DNA of 57,397 bases, taken from assembly GCA_024364805.1 (NCBI GenBank), contig CM044495.1:108968864-109026260 (forward strand), in the 5' to 3' direction. The stretch's first letter is position 1. The number at the start of each line of letters is the position of its first letter. The stretch comes from Euprymna scolopes (taxonomy: Eukaryota > Mollusca > Cephalopoda > Sepiida > Sepiolidae). The notes below the pieces were generated by a model. That model was not told the DNA's origin. It searched no databases and was given only the letters and a program-made list of their open reading frames with translations. The translations under genes and the position numbers were made by a program. Positions 34,346 through 46,439 of the stretch are shown here, piece after piece.

Positions 34346-35912
34346 TATCCATTTTACTAAATTTTTTTTCAAATTTTCTTTTTAGTTTTATTCTGTTTCA
34401 TTGCATTAATTTAATTATTATTTTTTACTTAGTTTTCTTTTCGATTCGTTTGCGCGATCGCACATGCCCGGAATTCACAAAGAATCGCTATACTTTGTGA
34501 TGACCAGCTTTAATCACTCTAGCAGAATTAATAACATTCAGGATCTCCATTGTTGCGACAATGAATTGCTGCGGTTCGATTTCCCCGTTCTCTCGTATTG
34601 AATATTTCAACTCTAACTACCAAAAGTGTATCCTTCTCTTCTCCGTTTTTTCCTTACTTTTACTTTGACTCTTTTTTAAGCTTACATGTTCAGTGCTTCT
34701 TACCAATTTTTGCCTTTCTGTACCATACCTCTATTTTTTTTCGCTTTTCAATCTTCCGTCATACTTTGATTATTTCTTACCAGTGCAAGTATATTTTTCT
34801 CTCTTTCGTCATTCATTGCGACTGTTCAATTTTAATTGAGTCAGCATCCCGGAACTGTTTCCCATTTACGTTTCTCGCTGTTTGCTATATTTTATTGCTT
34901 ATCTTTTTCACCATGATGCGTTACATATCAAATGCAAACTGATGTTGTTTTATTGAGTCATTTAAGTACGATCGAGACACAGGAATTAATAGATATCACG
35001 TGTTTTATTTGTTTTATATGATGATTGATTATTAGGATTATTAGGGTCTTCCATAATACTTTTCTCGTCTAAAATGTTATGTTCACAAGTTTTCGGTTGA
35101 TGGAACTACTTATATACTCTAAGTGTCTTGCTAACGCGTGTGTCTTTCTGTTTAACTTGAGAATCTGAACATAAATATGGAATACAACATTTATTTAATC
35201 AAACGGCGTAGAATGCTCGTGCTCTGTCCCCAAGTACTAGCTCTAAGCCCTTGTAAATATAAAATTGTATTTGTGAGATTTATTGGCACTGCAGACCCAA
35301 TATCTTACATACAAAATCATATACTTACAACTGAATTCAACCAAGAATCTTTTTTTATTACATAATTATTACATGATTCGTGAAAGATGTCTGAATTGGA
35401 CAAAATACGTCTAAAGATCGAATGTTCCATTAATTAAAAAGTTGTGAAATTAGCAGTCTCTTTAAGAACACTTGCTCAAAGGATGTAAATAATACGAATA
35501 TAATAAATAACGTTTTTGTAATGGAAAATGTTCTTTCATAAATTTGCAGATGCAAATGTTTTTCATAGAACAATAAATGTAACAAAATATGCAATTTTTT
35601 TGGAATTTATTTAATGTTTCTCTATGAGAGCATATTTTATTCGATTTTAACTCTTAATTCTTGGTCTCATTTCATTCACTATGCCTCTACTGAATTACTA
35701 CACTTTTTACAGCTTTTCATATGTTTTCATTGTGTTACTCTAAACAATCAAGTTCATCATTTTTCATCATTTTTGTACGGTGTGTCAATCATATAGATTT
35801 ATTTAGTGTGTTTTGTGAATACATCATGTTAACGGCACTTTATTTTTACATATTAAACAAGTAGTCTTGCTCTAAGATAGATATCGATTTAGCATAAACC
35901 ATGTATTCCATA
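34346..35912. other. AT-rich and T-rich DNA, no gene seen
   Basis: The 114-codon plus frame at 34598-34942 is Phe/Ser/Leu-rich owing to T-richness. No signal or domain that I trust. Confidence 0.45.
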
Positions 35913-36567
35913 CTAGCGGGGATATCCGGCGCGCGCGTGTGGGGGTGTAAGACGGGGGCGGGGTAAAGTAAAGAATAATCGAAGTAATAACCCTGTTTAC
36001 ATAAAAAAGGATGCTAAACTTCGAAAAAAAATCGGAAAAACGAAAACAGAAAAAACATCGAACAAAACAAAATAAAACGGAAATGATGTATTAATTGTTT
36101 ATTTTAAAAATCCTTGTTCGTGTTTTTGTGTATAAATGTTGGGAAATAAATGGTAATCAAGCAACATAAAATAAGCGGGGTGAATCGAATAGAAAGACAC
36201 GGTGAAATTACATTCCAATTTTGTAAGCAACTACGAAGTACAGAAAACCGAAACCGGTGTGCGTTCGTAACTATCCCTTGTAAACGAAAACGCAACGATG
36301 TACATGGATTGCGAGGGAAGGGCGACTTTATTAGAGAGAAAAGATTTTATTACTTGCATTGATCTTAACCCATTTGGCAGTGAAATCTCAACAGAAAAAA
36401 TATAGCAATCTACGATTAGCGAGAAAGTGGAGAATTAATATGCCTATAACACACCTAAGGTATGTTGCTGCAGTGTGTGCATATTACATTTGCATTAAAT
36501 AACTTGATATTTAATCCTATTCAGATCAAAGTCACAGGGGAAAACTGAGTTCATTTTATATATAGAG
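35913..36567 (+). repeat. dispersed repeat R1, copy 2 (short form)
   Basis: Starts TACTAGCGGGGATATCCGGC, shares GTAAAGTAAAGAATAA.CGAAG and AATAACCCTGTTTA with copy 1, and ends GAGTTCATTTTATATATA. Lacks the ~130-bp tandem expansion. The short frames at 36104-36362 on both strands fall inside it and are not genes. Confidence 0.75.
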
Positions 36568-36963
36568 AAAGAAGAAGAGATTAAAAAAAACTTCATTATA
36601 GCTACAGTACATCTACGTATATGGTTAACAAAATTATTTTTCAATTTACCCTATATTCTCCCCGTTAGTTTATACACACTTATTGTCTGCATTGATTATA
36701 CCCACTATGGAGAAGGCTGCTATATACCTAGTTTCATTATATATTACAAAATGCTCTCCTTATTTATCAAGAAGATCATTATAATTTCGCACAGCTAAAC
36801 TCAATAAGTTGATTTGTTCCTAATGAACATATCAGTAGACGTAGCAACTACATTATTTACCTACCACCTTCTGTACTCCTCTGAGAAAAAGGATTAGGCT
36901 TCAAAATACAATGGTATAAAGACATAATTTATATTTAAAACTGCCTATTATTATTAAATAGAG

Positions 36964-36965
<2 letters not shown>
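36568..36965. other. AT-rich DNA, no gene seen
   Basis: Nothing recognised. Confidence 0.55.
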
Positions 36966-36994
<29 letters not shown>

Positions 36995-37298
36995 TNNNNN
37001 NNNNNNNNNNNNNNNNNNNNNNNNNNNNNNNNNNNNNNNNNNNNNNNNNNNNNNNNNNNNNNNNNNNNNNNNNNNNNNNNNNNNNNNNNNNNNNNNNNNN
37101 NNNNNNNNNNNNNNNNNNNNNNNNNNNNNNNNNNNNNNNNNNNNNNNNNNNNNNNNNNNNNNNNNNNNNNNNNNNNNNNNNNNNNNNNNNNNNNNNNNNN
37201 NNNNNNNNNNNNNNNNNNNNNNNNNNNNNNNNNNNNNNNNNNNNNNNNNNNNNNNNNNNNNNNNNNNNNNNATATATATATATATATATATATATATA
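36966..37298. repeat. (TA)n interrupted by a 276-bp assembly gap
   Basis: TA repeats to 36995, N at 36996-37271, TA repeats 37272-37298. The true array length is unknown. Confidence 0.97.
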
Positions 37299-37439
37299 GT
37301 GTATTGTTTTCCAGATGTTAAGTCACCAATGAAGTGTAAAGAGGTTAATACAAGACTGCTAATTCCCAAAATATAGCAAGGTATACTGTTTTGTTTTTTC
37401 ATAATATTTTGAGAACCACTCAGGAGCATGTTTCGGTTA

Positions 37440-37585
37440 ACAGTGACCGAATTGATTAGATTTTTGCCTATGAAGCCAGAGACAGCCGGTTTGAATCTAT
37501 CGACCTGTGTAAATCGTGACACCCTGCACTGATGCTTCCGGAAAGATGAAACACTAGTATATGTAGATATTTAATAATTATCCTG
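37440..37585 (+). repeat. short dispersed repeat R3, copy 1
   Basis: Shares with the reverse complement of 38938-39125: CCGAATTGATTA, GCCAGA, AATCGT.AC, CCCTGCACTGA, GATGAAACACT and GTAGATATTTAAT. It ends in ATATATATGTATGTG simple sequence. It could be a SINE-like or MITE-like repeat; no A/B box pair with proper spacing was found. Confidence 0.7.
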
Positions 37586-38873
37586 ATAAATATATATGTA
37601 TGTGTGTGTTTGTGTGTTTATGTGTATGTGTATGTTTATGTGAGAGACAGCGTATTTTAGAACAGGAATATATAATAAGACTTAAATATAGCTTCAGTTT
37701 CACATGCTAAATTTCAAAAGTAGGAATAAATAAGTTTATTTTATCTTTTTTACCCACATGTTTTTTTTACACTTTAACAAAATTACAAATTGACTTTTTT
37801 TACAAGCGTAACGTTTTAAGACCGAAATGACTTACGTTTTTTTTTTATTGTAGATGCGGGAAATTGCTTTATTTTACATACTTGAATATATAAATATATA
37901 TTTACTTTGACACAGAAAAACCATAAACAAAGAAACTTCCCCATATATAAACAATACGCGGGGTGTTGCAATTTTTGTTACCTAATAGGTGTATGTTCCT
38001 AGAAAATGCAGATTCTATGGAAAAACGCTGCCGAGAGGAACTGACGACAAATGTTATACCACGTTCTGCTATCAAGCACACAAAAAACAGAATTTCTCAA
38101 TAAAAATTTAAAGTTTTGGCATTCAAGGACATGATTTTTTTGTGTGTCAACATGAGATGGATAGTTTTCATTTTTGGCTGTAAAATTATAACGTCAAGAC
38201 GTTGTACCGAACAGCTGAGCACTGAAAGTTATTAATCTCCAGCACTTATATGGAAATGTTTCGCATCAGAAACTTTTCCAAAATTAAATATTCTTCTGAT
38301 ACTAATTGAACATGTTGCATGTACCTCCTTAAACGATACTCTTTATATATCGAACAGTAAAACCACAGGAACACTACACGTTTATAGAAACACTGTAATA
38401 AATGTTATATGTGCATCGATTTAATAAATAAATGGAAAAAATAGAGAAGATCACGATCAAGATCTTTATTTGCAGACTCCAAGACAAAAAAACTAAATTC
38501 TCAAGTACCTTATGCCATAAAAACCAAAAGATAGGTTGGATGGGGGGAAAGGGAAATGAAAAAGATGCTTATTATCTTCAAAGACCTCACTTGTCCTCTC
38601 ACCGTTTTTATGACTCCCACCCAGATTACATTCTAACTCGATAAACGAAATAGGCAAATGTATTTGGTTGAAATATCACTTTCGACGGTAATCCTTGGCC
38701 TGAAGACGTAATCCCCAAACGCGGGTGATTACAGAAACATGTATGCACATATGTAGCCATTAATGTTTGTATAAATAAAATTAATATACCTTCTCTGTTC
38801 ACTCATTGAGCACTATTTTGATAGACACATGTTGTTTCATTGGATGTACTTCTAGGAAACTAAACTCTACTGG

Positions 38874-38875
<2 letters not shown>
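37586..38875. other. AT-rich DNA, no gene seen
   Basis: TG-rich simple sequence to about 37640. A 70-codon plus frame at 38432-38644 without recognised motif. Otherwise nothing. Confidence 0.5.

Positions 38876-38941
<66 letters not shown>
38876..38941. repeat. (TA)n microsatellite at R3 end
   Basis: About 33 TA dinucleotides adjoining the AT-rich end of R3 copy 2. Confidence 0.95.
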
Positions 38942-38944
<3 letters not shown>

Positions 38945-39125
38945 TTTTTGTTTACTATAATAATTAAATATCTACAGACACCAGTGTTTCATCCTTTCGG
39001 GAATCTTCAGTGCAGGGAGTTACGATTAATAGCAGTCGAACGAGTCGGACCCCGCAACACGAGACATATCTGGCTCGATTAGCGAAGACTTAATCAATTC
39101 GGCTACCATTAACCGCGTGAAATGG
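38938..39125 (-). repeat. short dispersed repeat R3, copy 2
   Basis: Inverted relative to copy 1. On the minus strand: GGTTAATGGTAGCCGAATTG, then the shared CCCTGCACTGA and GATGAAACACT blocks, then GTAGATATTTAATTATTAT, then (TA)n. Both copies therefore meet TA-type simple sequence at the same end. Confidence 0.7.
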
Positions 39126-39278
39126 CTTTGAATTTAAACATTTTAATTTTAAATGTGTATTTACGCCAGTGAGACAGTGCTCTAATCGTTATACGATGAT
39201 CTATGCATAAGGGCTACATTGACCGACTTTAACTCATCTGAAAGTGCTCAACGATAAGAAACGAATTTCTTAAAAGGG

Positions 39279-39281
<3 letters not shown>
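39126..39281. other. short unique stretch between R3 and (TA)n
   Basis: Contains GGGCTA just before the array. Could be an extension of the R3 element. Nothing further recognised. Confidence 0.4.
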
Positions 39282-39355
<74 letters not shown>

Positions 39356-39360
39356 GAGAG
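39282..39360. repeat. (TA)n followed by purine-rich GA tract
   Basis: TA repeats 39282-39352, then GTCGAGAGAGGGAGAATGAAAG. Confidence 0.93.
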
Positions 39361-39719
39361 AGGGAGAATGAAAGAGAGATGCAAGCATAGATAATATAAA
39401 CCCTGTTACATATACCCAGTATTATCATGCGTCTATTTGGTCTTCGTTAAATATCAACATGACTTTATAACAAACAACCCAAGGTTGTAGATTCTGAAAA
39501 CGCCATAGATGATATTGGGTCCTGAATTCTTGCAAACAATCTAATAATAAGAACCTATAATTATACTTATATATAGACATAAGATATATCAGTTTTTTTT
39601 TTGTTTTTGTTTCCTAAACTTATACGTTTTCTTGTTTATTTTTTTCTATTATGATGTTGGACCACCCGTTCGCAATATATTTCGACGATATACATAAAAT
39701 AATTAGACACACTGCGATT

Positions 39720-40160
39720 CACTTTCTGAGTCTCTCTAAATACACTCTCTGTGATTCCGTTGCAGCGAGCTCGTAATAGCCAATTGAAATCTCCCCGACT
39801 TTCTTTAAATCTTTATTTGCCCTTGTGACCATTAGGCTCTTTCCTTTAATGAACTGATGGATGCGGTTTAGAGTATCGCTTTAACCCAGAGAGGAAGTGT
39901 CTGTTCTTGCAAATCTTTCCGGCAACCGTTGATACACAGTAGGGTGGCGGCAATTAAGCCATCGGTCGACGAATGCGGAGTGCTGTGGACGCTGCGTTGC
40001 AGGTTCGCTATTAATTCTTTCGCTAATTACTAAAAAGAAAGCTAATATCTATTCTCTAAGAGGTTTCACGGGTTTAATATAGCTTTCTCTCTCCGCAGCG
40101 AAGAAATCCTGTCCCTTCAGTCATCATAGATTATAGTGATTTATGTATCGCCGGGTTTGC
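39720..40160. promoter_or_regulatory. candidate single-copy higher-complexity sequence
   Basis: Stands out as less AT-rich and free of repeats, with words such as GGCGGCAATTAAGCC, CTTTATTTGCCC and CCAATTGAAATC. No open frame is present. One T-rich CTCTCCGCAG splice-acceptor-like site lies near 40090-40100. It could be a conserved non-coding element or an exon of an untranslated RNA; this is inference from texture only. Confidence 0.25.
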
Positions 40161-40364
40161 GATAGGCATAGAAGAATAAGAATAGAAATTGTTTAAATAA
40201 ACCCAGCGTTCAAAAAGTGATATGGAGTGTGATTCTTCAACTTGGTATTAATATTATGCTTCTTTATATTAGGGTTATACTCTTATTTGATCGCCAAATA
40301 TATATGAAATAATATGCCAATGCAGGAACCAATGTAGTATCTGTAGAAATCGAAGCAGCGATAA

Positions 40365-40367
<3 letters not shown>

Positions 40368-40397
<30 letters not shown>
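40368..40397. repeat. (GTA)n trinucleotide repeat
   Basis: About ten GTA units, then one imperfect copy. Confidence 0.95.
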
Positions 40398-40461
40398 AAG
40401 TTGTAGTAAAAAGCTTCATTTACCAAAAAGTATGTTCATATAAACAAAATTGAAGTATCTA

Positions 40462-41060
40462 CATGAACACTTTGTGTGTTTGTATGTGTGTCGCTTCATC
40501 TCCTATGGACTACCAAACAGTTTAACCGATTTTTACTCAAATTTAACAAATTTCCCAATGCTTGTGAGTGGCTTTAAATGTGTTCTCCTATCAGAACGTT
40601 TCCAATAAATACTGAAAATCGATAATCTAAAAAAAAAATTAAACAGTCCTATTTTGATCCAAGTTAACGCACTTATACAACCTAACAATCAGACAACAAA
40701 TCTCTAAAACAAACAATAGTTTTTATGAGGCATGCGAATTTGTAATGAATGTTTATCTTTCGACCACAATTTAACCATTACACTTTACTTATAAATCCGA
40801 AATTTTAATTCATTATAAAAAAACGTTATTTTAATTAAATCAACAGAGGGTCTCTACAGTGCAATGTACACTATAATGTATTCTGATATAAGTCACTGCA
40901 AATATGTGAAGCTTCCTTTCAGTGCACCACGTGATTAGAACAGATAATTAATCGATTGATTTAAGCGTAGGCGATTTTAATAATTTTGTTGATGATAAAC
41001 AATCAGAAATATGGGGTATTCGTTGAGCCTCATTTACTCTCGATCAACCAGGAATCGTAT
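40462..41060 (+). repeat. dispersed repeat R2, copy B
   Basis: See copy A at 23225-24010. Starts near TTTGTGTGTTTGTATGTGTG, then ACCGATTTTTACTC, then GTTAACGCACTTATACAACC, then CAGTGCAATG, then CAGTGCACCACGTG, then GGCGATTTTAATAATTT. Shorter than copy A through internal indels. No open frame. Confidence 0.65.
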
Positions 41061-42779
41061 TACTAGTAATCAAAAATTTTGAAATTTGAAGAACATTCTA
41101 TGCAGTAATATTAATTCTAATATTATATCAAAATCCGATTAGATGTCTATCATTAAACAAATTTTCCATGAAAATATTTTGTAATTATTTCTACAATTTT
41201 CAAATAAAATATACATTACTATTAGGTAACAACTAAGTAATTTCACACGGACTGTTATTTACTCACTAAGAGTTCTTAGACAAGTACTACTTATGACAAA
41301 CAAATTAAGTAGGGTTTCCATGAGTGTGTTTTTTACATACGTTCGCGTATTTCTATGGCATACTAATTTTTCGATAAACATTGCAAATAATTTTGCATTA
41401 TCGCAATAGCCAATAAGTTAATTTCTTGCTGGAAAAGTATGTTGACCTTCATCGCACTCTACTAATATTTCATTCTCGATCGTGTTATCGCGTTGATTTC
41501 CCATGAATATATAGCGTTGCATCAGCCTCAGCTGATGATATTTTTTCTGGGCAAGTAGAAGTGGAGATAAAGTTGATTCGATTTCTTGTAATTTAAGTTC
41601 TCTTGGATTATACTGCTGTTTCTGTTATTGTTTTTATTTATCTTTGATTCGGTTCTTATGAGTATGATTTATGTCTGTAGTGTATCATTTCCACATTTAA
41701 GAATTCACTTTAAATTTCAGATTTTTTACTCACTGCTGATGTTTTAAAGCCTCCGTATCGTGCTTGCTTTCTAGGTCTGTTATTTGCTAATCCAGGTGTT
41801 TCACATCCCTTTTTATTGCTACTACAATTATTGGTCTTACAGTGACTTTTTTCATACTCTATATTTCTCTCAGTTCTTAGACGGATAACGTGTATTTACT
41901 TTATTTAGCGGTTCTTTTGTTCTGCATACATTATACTGTTGGGACGACAGAATATTCAGTTATTTGTTGGCAGTTCTTTTATCGTCGCCAGTGTACTACT
42001 TTCCAGAGTTTGTCTGTTTTCCTCATATTTTGGGATAAGTATGATCCATTCCTTATTATAGGATTACCTCATCTATATGCCCTCATAGATTACGGTTAAA
42101 ACTTCCTTGAGATTTATCTTTAAAATAAACAAAACACAGCAATAAAGTCGTAAACTGTTTTTACCTGAACATACAAAATTTGTAGTTGTCTGTCCAGCTA
42201 ACGAACAAGATCTGCTGAGTCTCCGGATGGAGACCCCTATTACTGCCTTGTTTTTTTTGTTTTTTTTTTGTTTTGGTATTTATGTATATGGGTGAATTTT
42301 ATGTGCACGTAATTCCGCATAACTACCTCAGAGCTTACTATTTAAACAGGTATTACAGTATTCTTTTCTCTGGATAAAGTTGTAGAATATCTTTTATTTT
42401 GCCAGATCATCGTTATTCTTGTGTGATTTGGACAAATTCCATACCCAATGTTTCACTGACGGTTTCATTAGTTTCTACTTTTCTTCTTATTGAAAATTCA
42501 TCTTTATCTTCATCGTATCTGCTTCACATGATTTTGTATTCATAATTAGCCAAATATTATGTAGATAACGTTGCAGATACTCTATTACGTTGCCCATTTC
42601 CACAAAAAGAAAATGTAATTTCTAAATTGTTTAAGTCAAATTTAAAATAAATTGATTACCATGTTTATGATTTTTGAGAAGTGCAGTAGTGGTTCTGGTC
42701 TGTGTGCCTTGTTTCAATAACGGTTTATCGAAAACTGATCAAAATTTGCAGTAAAACATACGTCCTCTATCGATAAGGT
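41061..42779. other. AT/T-rich DNA, possible outer part of gypsy fossil
   Basis: No clear protein. 42190-42250 has a GTCTCC-GGAT-GGAGAC hairpin and, on the minus strand, lies downstream of the integrase region, so it may belong to the same old retroelement. The 69-codon plus frame at 41890-42099 has no motif. Confidence 0.35.
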
Positions 42780-44400
42780 TGCTGGAGACTTAGCGTTATT
42801 CGTAAGCTTATATACTTGAGAAAACTGGTGTGGGGACTTTTTACTGTGGGCGAACCGGCAGCTATCTTAAGTTCACTCTTTAGTGTGCCTACAAAGTAAT
42901 CGTCTTGACTGTTTTTTTTTATATATAAAATGATATTGCAGTTTTGTGAGTTGATTTATTTAGTAAATCTCGCAAGATTTTTTTTAAATTCTGAAGAAGC
43001 GAATTGGGGGACATTATCAACAACAAGGCAATCAATAACACCAAAACAACTTTAAGCAATCAACATCGCGTAATGTGGCTGCAAAATATCCCGAAGCGTT
43101 ATTTTCCGGTTTTTGGCCAGGTTTTGTGAGTAATGGCTACAATGTTAAATGTTTTTACAATATTGGTGATATCTTTATTCACGGTCTACCAATAAGCTAC
43201 AATGTGCATCAAATATTTCATCCTGGCACTTCCGAGATGACACGTTAAAATTTTTAAGTAATCCCTTTAAGACTTTAAGATGTCTCTTTCACAATAACGC
43301 CCGAAGCTTTCGCAGATTTTATAGGAAAATTGTATTTGCCTTATATTTGCTTTGCAGTTTCGAGAAATTCATAAGTCATTGTCTCTGTATTTATTTCTGG
43401 AAATGGCACCGGTTCTTTCGGGGTTTTGTTGCATATTCTCGTTTTAATTTCACTGTTTATGCACAATAGGCAGTTATTGAATCGCAATTCTCAAATGGAA
43501 GTATTCAGCATGCGCGATTTTTTTGTTAAATATAGGTAGTTTTATCTGAATATCGTAGAACAATAAAATTGTACCCGTCTTAATAGACGGTTAGAAGTAA
43601 AGTTGGGGAGGTGTTATTTAAACCCAAAAATTGTAAAGAGCTTGTGCTTTGTGTGGAGTGTAAACTCTCATCGATGCAATTACGGTGAATTTTCACAACT
43701 ATATGGATAATGCGGAGACAGTCTTTTTCTATCAGTGAAAAGTGTTTTTTTTCTGGTTGAAGCAGTGTTCTGGATGCAGAGGCGATTGTTTGTTTTTCTC
43801 TGGCAGTTTATGTAGCAAACATTCGCTTATACCACAATGTCTAGCGTTACTTACAAGTATAGTGTCTACTTTCGGGTTGAAATGTATGAGAACATAATTT
43901 GATGTAAGTTTTATCAAATTTCCTCAAACCCTTACTTACACTCAGTAGTGCATCTGCAAATGGCACTTTTTAATGCATCGCCTTTTTAAATGCTGCCCCG
44001 TCATTTTGGGAGTAAATTTCTGGTATTAATTAGTGATACCTAATTTTATTTTCAATTGGGTAGTATTTTCCAGCACCGGCATAATCCTTATAGCAGCTGG
44101 TATATCAGGACCCGTGTGTCTGCAATACACATCTATTATATGCCTTAAATATTTGATTTATGTACGAAGAATTCGCATTTGTTTTCTTTAATTTTGAAAC
44201 TAAACTCTTGTGGCTGTATGAATACTGAATACCCCATATCGTTACATGGTCTTGCTGGCAATAATAATACCATCAAAATACGCAATGCAAAGACACGATA
44301 ATCAAGCATATTGTTATAAACCTGTTGAATAATGGGAAGTGCGAGCTTAACACTAGTTTACCTATCGTTAAAGACCGCGATGGGTATTTGTATAGTGCAA
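42780..44400 (-). mobile_element. Ty3/gypsy-type LTR retroelement pol fossil: RT (rear part), RNase H, integrase
   Basis: On the minus strand, weak but collinear similarity runs from the rear half of a gypsy-type reverse transcriptase (about 44400-43930), through the RNase H start (LIHFNPKVDTILV, about 43880), to an integrase with recognisable zinc-binding-side and core segments (about 43230-42980). The order RT, RNase H, integrase is that of Ty3/gypsy rather than Copia. The copy is very old and broken many times. No flanking LTR pair was identified. Confidence 0.6.
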
Positions 44401-46439
44401 TCTAGTACTTTCGTTTTTGATCGGGATTTGGCAATATGCTTCCCTTCAATCGATTGTCAAAAATAAAACAAAAACTTATCACCGTTTAGAAAGAGTTGCT
44501 ACTTTATAGGGAGTAATAGAAGTCTTCTAATTCAGCAATCCAACCGGTGGAAAAACAATAACCAATTTGCCAATCTTTTTTAACGTAAATTTAATCTATT
44601 TTTATAGACTACTAACACTTTCGTCTATATTAAACTCTTGGTGGATTTTTCTAGTGAGGCAAATAGAACGTTTCGTCTTCCTTTGAATACTGGTTAATTA
44701 TTTGCGTTAACATTTGTTCTGGTGCTATTTTCATGCAATTTCCCTTACCGGGTGTCAACATTTCCGTGAATTCTATTTTAAGTGTGAAATTAAATTGTAT
44801 GTTTCTGATTAAAATGATTATGGTCCATAAATACGATTCATATATCAAGTCTGAACCGTATAAGTTAGTGGCATTCTTTAGTTCGTAAACATTCCATTAT
44901 TTAGTTTTCTTCAGCAGTGTAACGTTGCTTAGACAGTTTACTATAAAATTAATATTCATACAGTTTAAGCGCGTTGCTGTTTAGTCTGATCTCGATGTAT
45001 TTCAATTTCGTGTTGATAGGTGAAAGTCTAAATTTAATCGTAATGTAATTTCTTTGTAAAGAATTTTAGTGATACTCAGTTACGTATATTCTCTTCATCG
45101 TTTTCAACGATTCTCGTTAGGCGCAGCAACTTTGAATTTTATTTTATTACTGCAATGATAACTTTTTGTCCGATTCTTTACATACCAGATATATGTAGAC
45201 GAATGTTAGTCGTCGCTGACAATATGCAAAATCAATGTGTGTCAAAAGGAAAAGAGTTTTTCTTGTTGAAATTCTGTTTCCAAGGGTTTGAAATACACGT
45301 AATAAGTTCTCCTAAAATTGATATTATTTTTGACGCTATTTAATGTTGTCTGCTTACATTTTTATACGCTAAATTCTATATTCAGTTTCTTTCGAAGTAT
45401 TCATTTTTACGACTAGTGCAGAATAGCTACCAATCGAACACTCTTCTAAAATTAAACTTCACTTGCAATAAAAAAAAAATTGATGTTATTGTCAACAAGG
45501 AAACCTATTGCCGTATTCTGGTAAATCTCGTAGAATTTAAATTGAACTCGGAAATTTTTATTGAAATTCTTTTATTCTTATAAACTTCTTATTTCTGCAT
45601 CTTATATCTTGCCTCATATAAATGCCTCTTTACGTATTTGACTTTTAAAAATGTTTACACTGTGAGCTGAAATTTAAAACTCGTCGTAGGTTTTATTGAG
45701 CACAGCCGCATAAATCGTGAAATTATCTTAGTCGTTTTAAGCTAGATAACATTTTAATGACATTGAGATATTTTCTGGCTGAAAATCTATGTAAAGATGT
45801 GCACTAAAGTGGGGATAGATAAGTCAGGTGATTTATAGGTGAAAATAAATTGCGCAGTTATTATGTTCCGCAATATGCACTTTTCACAGATAAATGCTGA
45901 CGGTCTATACTAAAAAAAAATATTTTTTATACCTATAGTATTTCGGAAACAAATCATCTTCTTCCAGTACAAAACAATAACTGTTAATTCCATTCTATAT
46001 TAAATTATGTGAAAATGCGATACACATTATTTTTCATTCGACTTGGAAAGAACTCTTAACTCCGTATTTGCTGTTCTTCAGTCGTCAATTTCTTTCTATT
46101 TTTGTATAATGAGTATAATTTTCTAAGGTTTGTTGTTTAAATGTTTACAGAACAAAGGCAACTCTTGGAAACACTGAAATGAAATATATATTAAAGAAAA
46201 ATACAGAAACGTATATTGGTTGAGTGGAACGCCACTCAACTGAAAAGATAAAAAATAAAAGATTACGACATCTACCACTGTGTTTCAGGTCGGAACAACT
46301 GGATAGCAGTAACTGATTACCAAAAGTGGCGTCAAGAATAGTGCATTCTCAGAATTTATAAGCATGCCATTTCAACAGCCCCACCCAAGTATTTACTTTC
46401 TAAAAGCTGGTAATATCTCTAACGTTTATAATTGATCTT
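44401..46439. other. AT-rich sequence between two gypsy pol pieces, nothing recognised
   Basis: Frames at 44651-44848 (minus) and 45155-45343 (plus) match no family that I know. The stretch may be a later insertion into the retroelement or unrelated DNA between two separate copies. Confidence 0.4.

Noticed and set aside
34598-34942. 114-codon hydrophobic plus-strand frame
   Set aside because: T-rich DNA yields Phe/Ser/Leu. It looks membrane-like only by composition, with no conserved motif.
36935-37522. 195-codon minus-strand frame
   Set aside because: Most of it is the N gap; the rest is (TA)n and R3 sequence.
42190-42250. GTCTCC/GGAGAC hairpin as a terminator or regulatory RNA
   Set aside because: Short isolated hairpin in presumed retroelement remains; no supporting context.
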